Shown one piece after another: positions 63,510 to 64,000 of a stretch of DNA of 64,000 nucleotides. The position numbers and the translations under genes are program-made. Below the pieces are notes generated by a model. The model did no database searches. It was not told the origin of the DNA and saw only the letters and a program-made list of their open reading frames with translations. Source of the stretch: Atrichornis clamosus (taxonomy: Eukaryota; Chordata; Aves; Passeriformes; Menuridae); the NCBI GenBank assembly GCA_013400975.1, contig WBMZ01000188.1:107158-171157 (forward strand), in the 5' to 3' direction. Numbering within the stretch: position 1 is the first letter of the stretch; every line of letters starts with the position of its first letter.

Positions 63510-63843
63510 TGCAGCCAGCTACGTCCCGGCTCTGCTCGGACCCGCGCACCTGGAGCCGCTGCCGCGGGGAGGACGGGGCAGGGTGGGAGCTCAGGAGCTC
63601 ATGGAGGCGCCGCGCTGCGCTCGGGCTCCCGCGGCGCCCCCGGGCTGCCCCTCCCGGGGCGGAGGAGAGGAGGAGGGAGAAGAGCGGCGGGCCGGGCGCG
63701 GGGCCGGGAGCGGGCAGCGCTGCCTCAGCCGCTGGCCCGGGAAGGAGGAGGTGGAGGAGGAGAAGAAGGAGGAGGAGGAGGAGGAGGCAGCGCCGCTCCC
63801 CGCCTGCCTCCACAGCGCCTGTGTCGCACATTTTGCCTGTCAT
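63472..63843 (-). other. Upstream ORF overlapping the FAF1 start codon
   Basis: An ATG at 63841-63843 opens a 123-codon frame, out of frame with FAF1. It passes over the FAF1 ATG and ends at TGA 63472-63474, inside exon 1. Its own start context is weak (T at -3, A at +4); a second in-frame ATG at 63829-63831 is somewhat better (A at -3). The product would be Leu-rich because it translates a CTC-type repeat. If the mRNA begins upstream of 63843, this uORF should reduce FAF1 translation. Whether it is transcribed is not shown by the sequence. Confidence 0.5.
63741..63788 (+). repeat. (GGA)n purine repeat in the FAF1 5' leader region
   Basis: About 48 bases are almost pure GGA/GAA triplets on the plus strand, hence CTC/TTC on the FAF1 sense strand. 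Such homopurine tracts are length-variable and can form triplex or G-rich structures. On the minus strand they encode the poly-Leu stretch of the upstream ORF. Confidence 0.9.
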
Positions 63844-63873
63844 TGAGGTCGCAAAGAGGCGCTTTGCGGCCGC

Positions 63874-63879
63874 CACGTG
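63874..63879. promoter_or_regulatory. CACGTG E-box
   Basis: A palindromic CACGTG in the context GCCACGTGAC lies in the CpG island about 365 bases upstream of the FAF1 start codon. USF, MYC/MAX and TFE3-type factors bind this core in general; occupancy here is inference. Confidence 0.5.
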
Positions 63880-63910
63880 ACCGCCCGCCTGTCAAGCGCT
63901 CCCGGAGCTG

Positions 63911-63918
63911 GGGGCGGG
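63911..63918 (+). promoter_or_regulatory. GC box (SP/KLF-type)
   Basis: GGGGCGGG lies in the CpG island about 400 bases upstream of the FAF1 ATG. A CCGCCCGCC run at 63881-63889 is a second GC-rich candidate. Such sites are expected by composition alone in this island. Confidence 0.4.
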
Positions 63919-64000
63919 CCCGCGCCGAGCCGGGACCGCGGACCCCGCGCCCGGGAGGGACCGGAGCGGAGCAGGCGAGCCCCGGCCCGCGCCGCTGCCC

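Larger units (their letters stand above)
63420..64000 (-). promoter_or_regulatory. FAF1: CpG island, FAF1 promoter and 5' leader
   Basis: The base composition changes sharply here from AT-rich intron to very GC-rich, CpG-dense sequence that continues to the window end. It contains FAF1 exon 1, GC boxes and a CACGTG element. No TATA box is evident, as is usual for broad housekeeping promoters. The transcription start is not determined. CpG-island promoters can fire both ways, but no divergent coding start is visible here. Confidence 0.85.

Noticed and set aside
63472..63876. Minus-strand 134-codon frame with a Leu-rich, signal-peptide-like stretch
   Set aside because: Its first codon at 63876 is GTG, and the Leu run is a translated CTC-type repeat. 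I keep only the ATG-initiated part as an upstream ORF, not as a protein gene.
63349..63880. Long plus-strand frames rich in Glu, Arg, Pro and Gly
   Set aside because: They read the purine repeat and CpG island in other frames, opposite the well-supported FAF1 exon 1.
1..64000. tRNA or rRNA genes, CRISPR arrays, operons, IS elements
   Set aside because: No A/B-box or tRNA arm pattern, rRNA block or regularly spaced repeats were noticed, and the splice structure shows a vertebrate intron-rich locus.

Overview
The window is nuclear DNA from a bird. Long AT-rich introns, GT-AG splice sites, CR1 LINE fragments and an LTR of a type that is common in bird genomes all point that way; the species cannot be read from the sequence. 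One gene is identified with confidence: the 5' part of FAF1 (FAS-associated factor 1), a ubiquitin-binding adaptor of the p97/VCP system. It runs on the minus strand, from a CpG-island promoter at the right end towards position 1. Nothing bacterial (operons, CRISPR, IS elements) is present.

Layout from right to left. 63420-64000: CpG island, promoter, 5' leader and exon 1 (start codon 63507-63509). 46657-63464: intron 1, holding a solo LTR (about 54948-55493), an old CR1 piece (about 52505-52990) and a GC-rich patch (50850-51230). 46588-46656: exon 2. 29578-46587: intron 2, with several unexplained long reading frames. 29531-29577: exon 3. 26468-26676: exon 4. 23349-26467: intron 4, with a large decayed CR1 (about 23820-25440). 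23257-23348 and 22809-22897: exons 5 and 6, split by a 359-base intron. 15285-22808: intron 6. 15179-15284: exon 7. 1-15178: the start of intron 7, whose next exon I could not find and which probably lies beyond the window.

The seven coding exons total 657 bases. They join in frame at every junction to give 219 residues: the UBA domain, a Ser/Thr/Pro linker, the first ubiquitin-like domain and the start of the second. The rest of UBL2, the UAS domain and the C-terminal UBX domain must be encoded outside the window.

I found no clearly new biological system. The items most worth testing are an upstream ORF that overlaps the FAF1 start codon, a possible alternative first exon near 51.2 kb that would join exon 2 in frame, an LTR promoter on the same strand as FAF1, and a few long or nearly open intronic frames (30.66-31.29 kb minus, 5.43-6.01 kb plus, 34.31-34.58 kb plus) that match no family I recognise. 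Most of the other short open frames look like chance.
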